A stretch of 64,000 nucleotides of DNA. Origin: SbD1 sp963805125. Its GTDB lineage: Bacteria > Desulfobacterota > Syntrophobacteria > Syntrophobacterales > Syntrophobacteraceae. How positions within the stretch are numbered: position 1 is the stretch's first letter; the number at the start of each line of letters is the position of its first letter. The position numbers were made by a program, and so were the translations under genes. Below, piece after piece: positions 43,303 through 52,214 of the stretch. Where the stretch lies: contig CAWDTD010000001.1 of assembly GCA_963805125.1 (NCBI GenBank), forward strand, positions 1,116,001 to 1,180,000, written 5' to 3'. Below the pieces are notes generated by a model. That model was not told the origin of the DNA and made no database searches. It saw nothing but the letters and a program-made list of their open reading frames with translations.

Positions 43303-44031
43303 TTAACTGGGGTAAACGTTTCCCGTTTCGAGGATGCACCACCCGTTTCTGGTCTTTCCTAGAAGGAGGTTGACCTGCCATCCTTTCCGGCAGTGGTCGG
43401 TTATTTCTTTGGGGACACGCACTTCGACGATTCCTGAACTCGCCATTCCCGACAGGATCAAAATTCCGGGGTGGATCTGGTCGATTACGAAGTAGTCGTC
43501 CAGTTCGGCGGTCCAGTACCTGGGAGCATGGCTCTGGGCGTATTCGTATATCAGTCTTGCAAGCCGTTCGGCCGCCGGCAGCTCTTTTGCCGCCTCAGCG
43601 GCGAGCCTGATAACCCGGTCGGCAACTTCCTTTTCGATATGGCCGTTTTCCTCAAGCCATTTCACCAGTTTCTTTGCAACTACTCCCGAAGCCTGAAGCA
43701 ATGCCTCGGAAGCCATCACTTTTCGTATCATGAAATAGTTCAAAAAGTTGGGCAGGGAGGAAACAATCTTTTCCGGACCGAAAATAAAACAGAATTCGAG
43801 GTTTTTCTGGAAGTAGAGCTTTTCGTAGAGCGCTACTTCGGACGAATTGTCCAGGTCATGATAACCATGTCCGTTCAGACAATGGCGCAAAAGATCTATG
43901 ACTTCTTCGTACCTGTTGAAAGTCCTGGGCTTCAGCCGCTTTTGCTGATCCTTCAGAAAAAGCGTCAGCACCTCATCGATGCTGGGCTGTGAAACGGTCG
44001 GAAAATGTAAGACCTTTTTGCTCTCGCTCAT
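43303..44031 (-). CDS. Conserved-looking hypothetical protein
   Basis: About 242 residues from the ATG at 44031 (a GTG three codons earlier is possible; the open frame further upstream is poor). The N-terminal segment PSIDEVLTLFLKDQQKRLKPRTFNRYEEVIDLLRHCLNGHGY looks like the SAM-like core-binding helix of tyrosine recombinases, but no catalytic domain follows; instead come FGPEKIVSSLPNFLNYFMIRKVMAS and a beta-rich end. No function assigned. Downstream of the zinc-ribbon gene. Confidence 0.75.
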   Translation of the reverse strand: MSESKKVLHFPTVSQPSIDEVLTLFLKDQQKRLKPRTFNRYEEVIDLLRHCLNGHGYHDLDNSSEVALYEKLYFQKNLEFCFIFGPEKIVSSLPNFLNYFMIRKVMASEALLQASGVVAKKLVKWLEENGHIEKEVADRVIRLAAEAAKELPAAERLARLIYEYAQSHAPRYWTAELDDYFVIDQIHPGILILSGMASSGIVEVRVPKEITDHCRKGWQVNLLLGKTRNGWCILETGNVYPS

Positions 44032-44098
44032 CTCTGTCACCGTATACGCTCCCCTTATATTCGCGTTCCGCACGAAGGGCAATAGCGAAAATCGCGAG

Positions 44099-44371
44099 TC
44101 ACGGGAAAACCGCACTGGGGGGACACGCGCCCCTGCGAGCTGCCTGGGAGGCCCCCCGGAAATCGCCCTCCGGGGGGGACATCGCCCCGCATCGATCACA
44201 GATCAAAACGGGATCGCCTTTCTTAACACGAAAAAGAGGAACAAAAAACAGGCTCAGGTACTGATCGACCCGCTTCAGTTTTGCTTGCGCCAGGCCGCAG
44301 GCGGAACAAAGTTTTCGAGTTTCGTCCAGCGCGACAGTTTTGGGCTGAACTCCACCGATCAGAAAGAACAT
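44099..44371 (-). CDS. Small zinc-ribbon protein
   Basis: 90 residues. MFFLIGGVQPKTVALDETRK then CSACGLAQAKLKRVDQYLSL and later CDRCG: two CxxC pairs with the FFVPLFRVKKGDPVLIC spacer typical of the zinc-ribbon-15 family. Its role is not established. GGGGGAGAA before the ATG. It is 67 bases upstream of the hypothetical gene on the same strand and divergent from the pirin gene. Confidence 0.7.
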   Translation of the reverse strand: MFFLIGGVQPKTVALDETRKLCSACGLAQAKLKRVDQYLSLFFVPLFRVKKGDPVLICDRCGAMSPPEGDFRGASQAARRGACPPSAVFP

Positions 44372-44533
44372 TTCTCCCCCGCGCCTCGAAGATTTAAAAT
44401 GATGTATAGCACATTTTTCAGGGGATTGCTACGTATCGAAATAGCCCCTCGACATGGGGCCGAGCCTGTCTTAAAGAACAATCGTTTCGTGATGCCCGCA
44501 GCACAACGGCAAACATACCCCGGGAGGCAGACA

Positions 44534-45457
44534 ATGAGTAAGCTCAGAAAGATCAGGACGGCCTCAAAGAGCAAGCCCGCCATAGAAGGGGCCGGTGTTC
44601 ACCTTAAAAGAGCTTTCGGTTATTACCAGGTCCCTCAGTTCGATCCTTTTCTCCTGCTGGATGATTTTCGCTCGATTGATCCCGCGAAGTATCTCCCCGG
44701 TTTTCCCTGGCATCCGCACCGTGGAATCGAGACGATCACCTACGTTTTGCAGGGGCACGTGGAACACGGCGACAGCATGGGAAACAAGGGAGACATCTCG
44801 GTTGGAGACGTGCAGTGGATGACGGCCGGGAGCGGCATCATTCACCAGGAAATGCCCAAGGGAGATAAAGGGGGCCGCATGGGTGGATTTCAACTCTGGG
44901 CAAACCTTCCCGCTCATCAGAAGATGATGGAGCCCCGCTATCGTGACGTAAGGCGGGAGCAGATACCGGAAGTTTCGCTCGCGGGCGGCGTAAAAGTGAG
45001 AATCATCTGCGGTAAAGTGAACGAAGTCCAGGGGCCGGTGCATGACATCGTGATCGATCCCGAGTACCTGGACGTCACCTTGCCCGCCGATTCAAACTTC
45101 ACTCATCCCATCGAAAGAGGCCATACCGCTTTTGCCTATGTGATCGAAGGAAAGGGCTACTTCGACGACGAGCGGGATTCCTTCGGCCATCAGGTCATTG
45201 GCAGGAACTACTTCGATCTCGACCGTGAGTGCATGTGCGTCAATGAGAGTCTCATCCTCTATGAGGACGGCGACCGTGTCTCGATCAGCGCTGAAGACGG
45301 GCCGCTCCGGTTTCTGCTGGTCTCGGGCCGGCCCATTGGCGAGCCCGTTGCCTGGTACGGCCCCATTGTAATGAACACCCAGGATGAACTGCGGACGGCC
45401 TTCGATGAGCACCGCAAGGGGACCTTTATTAAACACAAGGCCCCGTTGCGCGAGTAA
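44534..45457 (+). CDS. Pirin family protein
   Basis: 307 residues from the ATG at 44534, GGGAGG seven bases upstream; longer open-frame starts are not supported. The cupin metal motif is FPWHPHRGIETITYVLQGHVEHGDSMGN (His residues ~58, 60, 104 with Glu) and the second cupin contains GHTAFAYVIEGKG. Pirins are metal-binding; some have quercetinase activity, others bind regulators. No operon partner gives a role. Confidence 0.92.
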   Translation: MSKLRKIRTASKSKPAIEGAGVHLKRAFGYYQVPQFDPFLLLDDFRSIDPAKYLPGFPWHPHRGIETITYVLQGHVEHGDSMGNKGDISVGDVQWMTAGSGIIHQEMPKGDKGGRMGGFQLWANLPAHQKMMEPRYRDVRREQIPEVSLAGGVKVRIICGKVNEVQGPVHDIVIDPEYLDVTLPADSNFTHPIERGHTAFAYVIEGKGYFDDERDSFGHQVIGRNYFDLDRECMCVNESLILYEDGDRVSISAEDGPLRFLLVSGRPIGEPVAWYGPIVMNTQDELRTAFDEHRKGTFIKHKAPLRE

Positions 45458-45534
45458 GGGCAGACAGAGAGCAACTTTTGCATCGGAGTTCCGGCAAAAG
45501 TCATTCGATATTCGAACACTTCTTCCGGTAAAGC

Positions 45535-46794
45535 ATGGCCGCCGATCAGATTCATACAGCAGGGGGTTTTTCCCGCCGGATCAAGACCCGTATCGCCGGG
45601 CCGGAGCATCGGTTCGCGATTTTGGTCCCGCCAGAACTTGCCCGAATATGTCTGGGTGAGACCCGTTTGCTCGATGTTCCGGAACCGGAGGTGAGCGATG
45701 CAGGGTTGGAATTTAGCGGCAGGCTGAAAGACGCCTACACTTGCAACCTCTGGCTCAGGACCGCAAGCCGGGTGCTTTGCAGGCTTGCCCCATTTCGTGC
45801 AGGCGTTGCCGAAGAACTCTTCTACAAAGCTTCGCTGATACCCTGGGAGCTTTGGCTGAATCCGGAGATACCTGTCGATCTCGAAGCCCGTGTGCTATAT
45901 TCGCGGATAAGCCACGAGGGGAGGGTGGCCGAGATCATCTCGGAGAGCATCGAAAAACGTCTTCGGGAAAAAGGGTCTGTCCATCCCCCGGATGCCCCGG
46001 CCCAAGACAGGAAGCACGGAGCGCGGGACATGGGGGCCGCCGGCAAGCCGCAAACTGATGAAGCCGAACTGAAGCAAAAAATCCTTGTCCGTCTTGTGGA
46101 GAACCACTGCCGGGTAAGCCTGGATATGTCGGGCGCCCATCTGCACCAAAGGGGATATCGGCCCCGGCACACAGGCGCTCCCCTGCGTGAGACCCTTGCC
46201 GCCGCCATCCTTTTCAAGTCGGATTGGAAGTGCGATGAGCCGCTCGTCGACGGGATGTGTGGTTCGGGCACTTTTCCGATAGAAGCGGCTTTGATGTCCC
46301 GGCGGATTGCTCCAGGGCCTGGCCGGGAATTTTTGTTCCAGAGGTGGCCTTCATTTCAAAAGGACACCTGGGAACATCTGCGACGCAAGGCAAAGGAGGC
46401 CTCGCTTGTCAAAGCGCCCGAGGCGATCATCGGAATCGACATCGATCCGGAGGCTGTCGGAGTGTCGGCTGAGAATGCAGATCGCGCCGGCGCAGGTGGT
46501 GACATCGAGTGGGAGAAGATGGATTTCTTTGATTTCAATCCCCGCAACAGGGGGTCGAGAAAAGGTCTGATCGTGTTGAATCCCCCCTATGGAGTACGGC
46601 TGGGCGCGGGAGGAGTAAGCCTCTACGAGAGGATCGGCGCCCACCTGCGACTTAATTTCAAAGACTGGAAATACGCCATTCTCGCGAGGTCCCGGCTCGA
46701 AGCCGCCGCAATGGGTACGGGCCGGGTGCGCCTGTGGAACATCCGGCATGGAGGAATGAACATAACGGTCGTACTGGGCCGGATTGCGTCCTGA
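45535..46794 (+). CDS. THUMP-domain 23S rRNA methyltransferase (RlmL/K-type)
   Basis: 419 residues. N-terminal ~170 residues are the THUMP-like RNA-binding part (AILVPPELARICLGE). The methyltransferase domain includes SGAHLHQRGYRPRHTGAPLRETLAAAIL, DGMCGSGTFPIEAALMSRRIAPG and catalytic NPPYGVRLG (~348). These enzymes methylate N2 of guanine in 23S rRNA. It follows pirin by 77 bases. The length is that of RlmL without the RlmK half. Confidence 0.9.
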   Translation: MAADQIHTAGGFSRRIKTRIAGPEHRFAILVPPELARICLGETRLLDVPEPEVSDAGLEFSGRLKDAYTCNLWLRTASRVLCRLAPFRAGVAEELFYKASLIPWELWLNPEIPVDLEARVLYSRISHEGRVAEIISESIEKRLREKGSVHPPDAPAQDRKHGARDMGAAGKPQTDEAELKQKILVRLVENHCRVSLDMSGAHLHQRGYRPRHTGAPLRETLAAAILFKSDWKCDEPLVDGMCGSGTFPIEAALMSRRIAPGPGREFLFQRWPSFQKDTWEHLRRKAKEASLVKAPEAIIGIDIDPEAVGVSAENADRAGAGGDIEWEKMDFFDFNPRNRGSRKGLIVLNPPYGVRLGAGGVSLYERIGAHLRLNFKDWKYAILARSRLEAAAMGTGRVRLWNIRHGGMNITVVLGRIAS

Positions 46795-46886
46795 TCATCA
46801 AGGCACTTCACAATTTAAAGCGCCTTTCGCGGGCTTCCCTTGAACGATGTAGCTCGCGGAGCGCGGAAGACCGACCGCAACGATCA

Positions 46887-47837
46887 CTACGCTTCTGGAG
46901 ACGGGGCGGCAGCGGGGAACCTTCTCAAGTCGCTGTGGCTGATTTCCCAGTCCAGCGCCCCCGCATTATCTTCGGCCTGCTTTGCGGTGCGTGCCCCGGC
47001 AATGACGCAGGTCACCCCCGGCTGATCGATGGCCCATCTCAGGGCAAACTGCGCGGGGGTTTTTCCATATTCGGCCGCAACCGCTTTTATTTCATTCACG
47101 GCGGCTGCGTATTTTTTGAAGCGGTCCGCCTTGAACATGGGATCGGCCCGGCGGAGGTCGCCTCTTGGAAAAGTTTCGTTTCCGGTGAATTTGCCGGTAA
47201 GAAGCCCGCGGCACAGGCCGCCGTAAACGAGCGTCGGGATTTCATTTTCGATGCAAAATGGAAGGAGTTCTTTTTCGGCCTCCCGTTCAAACATGTTGTA
47301 CGGAGGTTGGAGGCTGTAAACGGGGCCCGTTCCCAGGCATTCCAGGACCTGGTCGCGGCTGAAATTGCTAAGGCCAAAGCAGCGGATTTTACCTTGCTCC
47401 TGCAATTCGATCAGCGCATGCATGGAATTTTCGAAAGGCACGTGCGGATCGGGCCAATGGATCTGGAGGAGGTCGATGCAGTCAACCCCGAGCCGACGCA
47501 GGCTCTCCTCGGCTTCATGCATCAAGCGCTCGGGACGGGAATTTCGGCGAATCCGCCGGCCCCCCTCGTCCCACTCAAGCCCGCATTTGGTTGCGACTGT
47601 GACTTTTTCACGCCCCCATTGGCCGATCGCCCGCCCGACGATCTGTTCTGATTTTCCGAACCCGTAAACGGGGGCAGTGTCGATGAAGTTTATCCCCAGT
47701 TCGAGTGCCCGCAGAATGGCGAGCATTGCCTCTTTTTCATCGGCGCCTCCCCATGCCCAGCCCCCGGTTACCCAGGTACCCTGCACGAGCCTGGAGACCT
47801 TGAAACCCGTCTTGCCGAACCATACCTGTTCAGCCAT
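46887..47837 (-). CDS. Aldo/keto reductase
   Basis: 316 residues. FIDTAPVYGFGKSEQIVGRAI holds the catalytic Asp and Tyr, VATKCGLEW the Lys, and CIDLLQIHWPDP the His. The C-terminal IAGARTAKQAEDNAGALDWE is the NADP-binding part of the AKR fold. It reduces carbonyls with NAD(P)H; substrate unknown. Single gene. Confidence 0.93.
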   Translation of the reverse strand: MAEQVWFGKTGFKVSRLVQGTWVTGGWAWGGADEKEAMLAILRALELGINFIDTAPVYGFGKSEQIVGRAIGQWGREKVTVATKCGLEWDEGGRRIRRNSRPERLMHEAEESLRRLGVDCIDLLQIHWPDPHVPFENSMHALIELQEQGKIRCFGLSNFSRDQVLECLGTGPVYSLQPPYNMFEREAEKELLPFCIENEIPTLVYGGLCRGLLTGKFTGNETFPRGDLRRADPMFKADRFKKYAAAVNEIKAVAAEYGKTPAQFALRWAIDQPGVTCVIAGARTAKQAEDNAGALDWEISHSDLRRFPAAAPSPEA

Positions 47838-47919
47838 AAAACCTCTGTGCCGATGTATGGACCTCGCGGAGCGTGGAGATTGATTTTATCCATTCACCCG
47901 ATTCGTCCGCTCAAGTTGT

Positions 47920-48357
47920 TTAGGCGCCGGAAAGGCGGGAGTGTTCTATTTTCGTGCACTTGTTCATCACAACGCCCAGGCCGGCGCGCCTCGCCTTTTG
48001 GGCCGACTCCTCGTGTTCCAGTCCCAGTTGCATCCATACCGCGCCGGCCCCAATTGCGATCGCTTCATCGACGATGCCGGGAATAGCGTCGAGCTTCCGG
48101 AAAATATCCACCACGTCTACATGCTCCGGAATCGACTTCAAGTCCGGATAACATTTTATCCCCAGAATCTCGTCGCAAGCCGGATTAACGCCAATCACCC
48201 TGAAGCCTTGCTTGAGCAGATATTTTGCAACATTGTGGCTGGGGTTCTCCTCTTTGGGCGAGATGCCTACCACGGCTATTGTTTTGGCGCTGCACAGGAT
48301 ATTTCTCACATCCCGGTCTACACCGGGGCCATCAGCCAGTTTACATTCGATGCTCAT
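47920..48357 (-). CDS. CoA-binding domain protein
   Basis: 145 residues, a Rossmann-like CoA_binding_2 domain: KTIAVVGISPKEENPSHNVAKYL, GFRVIGVNPACDEILG, VDIFRKLDAIPGIVDEAIAIGAGAVWMQLGL and VMNKCTKIEH. These stand-alone proteins bind CoA in vitro; the physiological role is unclear. It lies 82 bases upstream of the aldo/keto reductase on the same strand. Confidence 0.9.
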   Translation of the reverse strand: MSIECKLADGPGVDRDVRNILCSAKTIAVVGISPKEENPSHNVAKYLLKQGFRVIGVNPACDEILGIKCYPDLKSIPEHVDVVDIFRKLDAIPGIVDEAIAIGAGAVWMQLGLEHEESAQKARRAGLGVVMNKCTKIEHSRLSGA

Positions 48358-48521
48358 TTTCGCCCCTCATGTCGGATAATATTTATCTTGGGATAGAAAA
48401 TAGTCAGAAGGCTTAAAGCATCAAGGATATTTGGAATTCTGTTAGATTTCAATAAATTTTGCAAATTATTTGACACTCGGGGATGCAAAGGATACTAGAA
48501 GGTTACCATGTGGAGTAAAAG

Positions 48522-49961
48522 ATGCAATTTTTATCAGGCAGCGCGGAGCTTTTACAGACGGCTTTATTACCTGCCCTGGCAATCATAATCGTCCTGCTGG
48601 GCTTGAATGTCATCTTCGTCCTGGTTCTGCTTCGCAAAAAGGGCGCAGATTTTACCTCGCTCATGCCCCGATTCGATTCGGTGGACAAAGGCGTGGAGCG
48701 ATGCGAGCGTTCATTACGGGATGAGGTCGCCAAAAACCGCGAAGAGGCGACACTGGTCGCCCGGCAGGGACGCGAGGAGGCCGGAAATGCTCTGAAGTCT
48801 TTCGGAGACTCGCTTCAAACCAGCATGACCAATATCGCCGGTCTTCAAAAGGCCCAGCTTGACGTATTTGCCGGCCAACTCTCAATCCTGACACTGACGA
48901 ACGAGAAGAAGCTCGACTCGATGCGGGAGACCATCGAGCATTTGAGCGAATCCAACGAAAAACGGCTCGAGGCCCTTCGAAACGCAATAGACGGCAAACT
49001 CAAACAGATTCAGGAAGACAACTCCAGGCAGCTCGAACAGATGCGGGCCACCGTTGACGAAAAACTCCAGGGGACCCTGGAGAAAAGACTGGGGGAATCG
49101 TTTAAGCAGGTTTCGGAAAGACTCGAGCAGGTCCATAAAGGATTGGGCGAAATGCAGGCCCTGGCGACCGGGGTCGGCGACCTGAAGCGGGTGCTCACCA
49201 ATGTGAAAACCAGGGGCATGTGGGGTGAAATCCAGCTCGAAACGCTTCTCGAACAGATTTTGACGCCGGAGCAATACGAGCGAAATGTTCAGACCAAGGA
49301 AAACTCCGGGGAAGTAGTGGAATTTGCCGTCCGGCTGCCGGGGCGAGGCGATGGAGACAGCAGGGAGGTCGTATGGCTGCCGATTGACGCAAAATTTCCG
49401 ATAGAAGACTACCAGAGGCTGGTTGACGCGCAGGAAAGCGGCGACCCCGGCGCCGCCGAGCAGTCAGCGAAGATGCTGTCCGCCACAATAAAAAATTGCG
49501 CAAAAACGATTTGCGACAAATACCTCAACCCGCCCGCGACGACTGATTTCGGCATCATGTTTCTTCCTACCGAGGGTCTTTATGCCGAAGTGATCAGGAG
49601 GACCTGGCTGGTTGAAAGTCTTCAGCGCGAATGCCGCGTCATCGTGGCGGGACCGACCACTCTGGCCGCTCTTCTGAATAGTCTGCAGATGGGATTTCGA
49701 ACGCTTGCCATTCAGAAGCGATCAAGCGAGGTTTGGAAGCTTCTCGGGGCGGTGAAGACCGAATTCGGGAAGTTCGGAACTACTCTCGAAGGGGTCAAGA
49801 AAAAATTGGACCAGGCGACCAATACCATGGATGACGCCGCGAAGAGATCTCGTGCAATAGAGCGTAAGCTGCGCAACGTGCAGGAGCTTCCATCCGAAGA
49901 AGCCCAGGTTCTGCTGGTCGCAAACGATTCGGAAGTCGAGCCGGAAGAAATCAATTCTTGA
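48522..49961 (+). CDS. rmuC: DNA recombination protein RmuC
   Basis: 479 residues. An N-terminal membrane helix (~8-30) precedes a long coiled coil (~50-215). The RmuC nuclease-like domain follows: GVGDLKRVLTNVKTRGMWGEIQLETLLEQILTPEQYERN, LPIDAKFPIEDYQRL, NPPATTDFGIMFLPTEGLYAE and VIVAGPTTLAALLNSLQMGFRTLAI. RmuC limits inversions at short repeats. GGAG precedes the ATG. Confidence 0.95.
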   Translation: MQFLSGSAELLQTALLPALAIIIVLLGLNVIFVLVLLRKKGADFTSLMPRFDSVDKGVERCERSLRDEVAKNREEATLVARQGREEAGNALKSFGDSLQTSMTNIAGLQKAQLDVFAGQLSILTLTNEKKLDSMRETIEHLSESNEKRLEALRNAIDGKLKQIQEDNSRQLEQMRATVDEKLQGTLEKRLGESFKQVSERLEQVHKGLGEMQALATGVGDLKRVLTNVKTRGMWGEIQLETLLEQILTPEQYERNVQTKENSGEVVEFAVRLPGRGDGDSREVVWLPIDAKFPIEDYQRLVDAQESGDPGAAEQSAKMLSATIKNCAKTICDKYLNPPATTDFGIMFLPTEGLYAEVIRRTWLVESLQRECRVIVAGPTTLAALLNSLQMGFRTLAIQKRSSEVWKLLGAVKTEFGKFGTTLEGVKKKLDQATNTMDDAAKRSRAIERKLRNVQELPSEEAQVLLVANDSEVEPEEINS

Positions 49962-50366
49962 GCCGAACAACCAGCCCCGGCTCGCGGTTTCCGGGCCCGT
50001 CGCCGTGAACTTAAGCGGCTACAGGTTGGCAGGGACTTTTGGGGGTGGCACGGGATTCAAGTTTATTCTCCACGCTCGGCGAGGTATGGCCCCGGAGATC
50101 AAAGACCTTGCGCTCCATTAGCACCCTGCCTGTTTTCGGCAGCTTATCGCCATACCTCTTGCGCCTCGCACCCGGTAAAATCCCCCCCGCCCTCCCTTTA
50201 GAAAAGGGGGCATGATTATCCGGGCCACCCCGCCGGTAATACGGTGTAGCAAACCTCGGAAACCGAGGCCGCTTAAGAACATCTCCTTAAGTTGACGGCA
50301 ATGGTTTGCGAGCCGGAAACTCAGGCAAATCGATTGAAACAAGCAAACGAAAACAAACGAAAAATA

Positions 50367-50395
50367 TTGACATGAGGCGAATTTAGAGATATAGG
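50367..50395 (+). promoter_or_regulatory. Strong sigma70-type promoter 550 bp upstream of qmoA
   Basis: TTGACA (50367-50372), exactly 17 bases, TATAGG (50390-50395), inside an AT-rich patch. It is the best such match seen in the non-coding part of the window. It points toward qmoA; nothing else is encoded between. It would give a long 5' leader or a separate small RNA. Confidence 0.6.
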
Positions 50396-50945
50396 CAGTC
50401 GGCTTAATGAATATCGGACTGCAAGGATTACCTGTTCGGAAAAAAATGAGGTAAGGGAATAAATTCCTGCTGCAAGCTGCACGTGGTTCTCCTGAGATCG
50501 CTTCCTGCCTTGACATTTAAGATCCTGGCGGCCCCGAGCTGTCCATTTCCCGGCTTGTCATTGGACTGGTATCTTTTGGGATACACAGGCGCCGTGAGAA
50601 CGGCTTGCCGGTTTGCAATCCCGCCGAGTAATCCGAACTGCTTCAAGGCGCCCCGCGAATGCCCCGTCTCGCGTTGGGAACCGGGCGGGCGGGCTGTCGA
50701 CAATGGGCGGGGGCTTTCCGCGCTGCGTGAAGTACCTTCCGCCTAAAGGCGGTAAATTGAATGAGCAGATTATCGCTCAGAGGGTAGCGAGAAGCGTGGA
50801 GCGGGAAGGAAACCGGTTGCTCGCTTCCGGCCTGTTGCTCCCTGCTGCCGACTGTTGCTTATAAGTCTATGTTACGAGGTGATTGCGCCCAGTTGTACGA
50901 GGGGTTCTCGATATTTGTTTTTCTAATCAGCTTAGGAGGATAAGC
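50396..50945. other. Long untranslated region before qmoA
   Basis: No open frame here has a domain or ribosome site. It lies between the promoter at 50367 and the qmoA ribosome site at 50936, so it may be the qmo leader. The 400 bases before the promoter (49962-50366) also hold no gene. No known riboswitch or terminator was recognised. Confidence 0.45.
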
Positions 50946-52208
50946 ATGGCAGACGTAGAAACGCAGAGTATTCTGGTGGTCGGGGGCGGCATGAGCGGGT
51001 TGACAGCCGCCATCGAAGCAGCAGAAGCGGGCCGCGAGGTCTATCTGGTCGAGAAGAATCCTTACCTGGGAGGTCGAGTAGCCCAGCTTCACCAATATTT
51101 TCCGAAGCTGTGTCCCCCGTATTGCGGCCTCGAACTTAATTTCCGGCGGATAAAAAACAACAGCGGGATCCACTTCTTCACCATGGCGGAGGTGGAATCG
51201 GTTTCCGGCCAAAAAGGCGCGTGGGATGTCAGGATTAAAATCAGTCCCCGCTATGTCAATGAGAAGTGCACGGGCTGCGGCAAATGCTACGAGGCATGCA
51301 CGATGGAGATCGACAATCCGTTCAATTATGGAATGGACAAGATCAAGGCCGCATACCTGCCGCACGATATGGCCTTCCCTCAGCGCTTTGTGATCGACCC
51401 GGCCCTTGCCAAAAGCCCGGAAGGGCAGAAGGTGAAGGAAGCGTGTGTGTATGATGCGATCGAGCTGGACATGCAGGCCAAGACCGTTGACCTAAAGGTA
51501 GGAGCGGTGGTCTGGGCGACGGGCTGGAGCCCCTACGACGCCAAGAAGCTCGATACGCTCGGTTTCGGGACTTATCCGAATGTGATAACCAATGTTATGA
51601 TGGAGCGGCTCGCGGCGGGTAACGGCCCCACAAAGGGCAAGATCGTTCGCCCTTCGGACGGCAAAGAGCCGCAGACGGTCGGTTTCGTCCAATGCGCCGG
51701 TTCGCGCGATGAGAACAACCTTGCGTTTTGCTCCTCCGTCTGCTGCATGGCGTCCATGAAGCAGGCCACCTATGTGCGCGAACAATATCCAGACGCCAGG
51801 ATATACATCTTTTTCATCGATATTCGCGCGATGGACCGGCTCGAGTCCTTCTACGCCAATCTTAAGCAAGACGGCAACGTCACATTCTTCAAGGGCAAAG
51901 TAGCCAGAATCGAAGAGGACAGCGCAACGAAGAACCTCATCCTGAAGGTCGAGGACACAACTGCGGGCAGCCTGAACCAGATCAATGTCGATCTGGCCGT
52001 ACTTGCCACAGGCATGCAGCCTAACACTTCCCTTTCGCCCCTGCCTGCTTTCGCTCTGCGCGATGACTACGGATTCATCGCCTCCCTGGAAGTGACTCCA
52101 GGGTTTTTCGCCGCAGGCTGTTCAAGGACCCCGGCGGGCGTTTCCGAATCAGTTCAGGACGGCACGGCCGCAGCGCTCAAAGCCATCCAATCCGTTGTCA
52201 GGAGGTAA
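50946..52208 (+). CDS. qmoA: QmoA, HdrA-like flavoprotein of the quinone-interacting oxidoreductase complex
   Basis: 420 residues from the ATG at 50946 with a perfect AGGAGG upstream. The N-terminal FAD site is VVGGGMSGLTAAIEAAEAG (~10-28), then NPYLGGRV. A [4Fe-4S] motif CTGCGKCYEAC begins near 108. FVQCAGSRDE..LAFCSSVCC is the HdrA-type conserved segment. With QmoB and QmoC it passes electrons between menaquinone and APS reductase in sulfate reducers. It is separated from qmoB by six bases. No aprBA or sat gene lies in the window. Confidence 0.95.
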   Translation: MADVETQSILVVGGGMSGLTAAIEAAEAGREVYLVEKNPYLGGRVAQLHQYFPKLCPPYCGLELNFRRIKNNSGIHFFTMAEVESVSGQKGAWDVRIKISPRYVNEKCTGCGKCYEACTMEIDNPFNYGMDKIKAAYLPHDMAFPQRFVIDPALAKSPEGQKVKEACVYDAIELDMQAKTVDLKVGAVVWATGWSPYDAKKLDTLGFGTYPNVITNVMMERLAAGNGPTKGKIVRPSDGKEPQTVGFVQCAGSRDENNLAFCSSVCCMASMKQATYVREQYPDARIYIFFIDIRAMDRLESFYANLKQDGNVTFFKGKVARIEEDSATKNLILKVEDTTAGSLNQINVDLAVLATGMQPNTSLSPLPAFALRDDYGFIASLEVTPGFFAAGCSRTPAGVSESVQDGTAAALKAIQSVVRR

Positions 52209-52214
52209 GACTCG

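Noticed and set aside
43979..44533. Long N-terminal extension of pirin
   Set aside because: It overlaps the divergent zinc-ribbon and hypothetical genes, and the ATG at 44534 has a good ribosome site.
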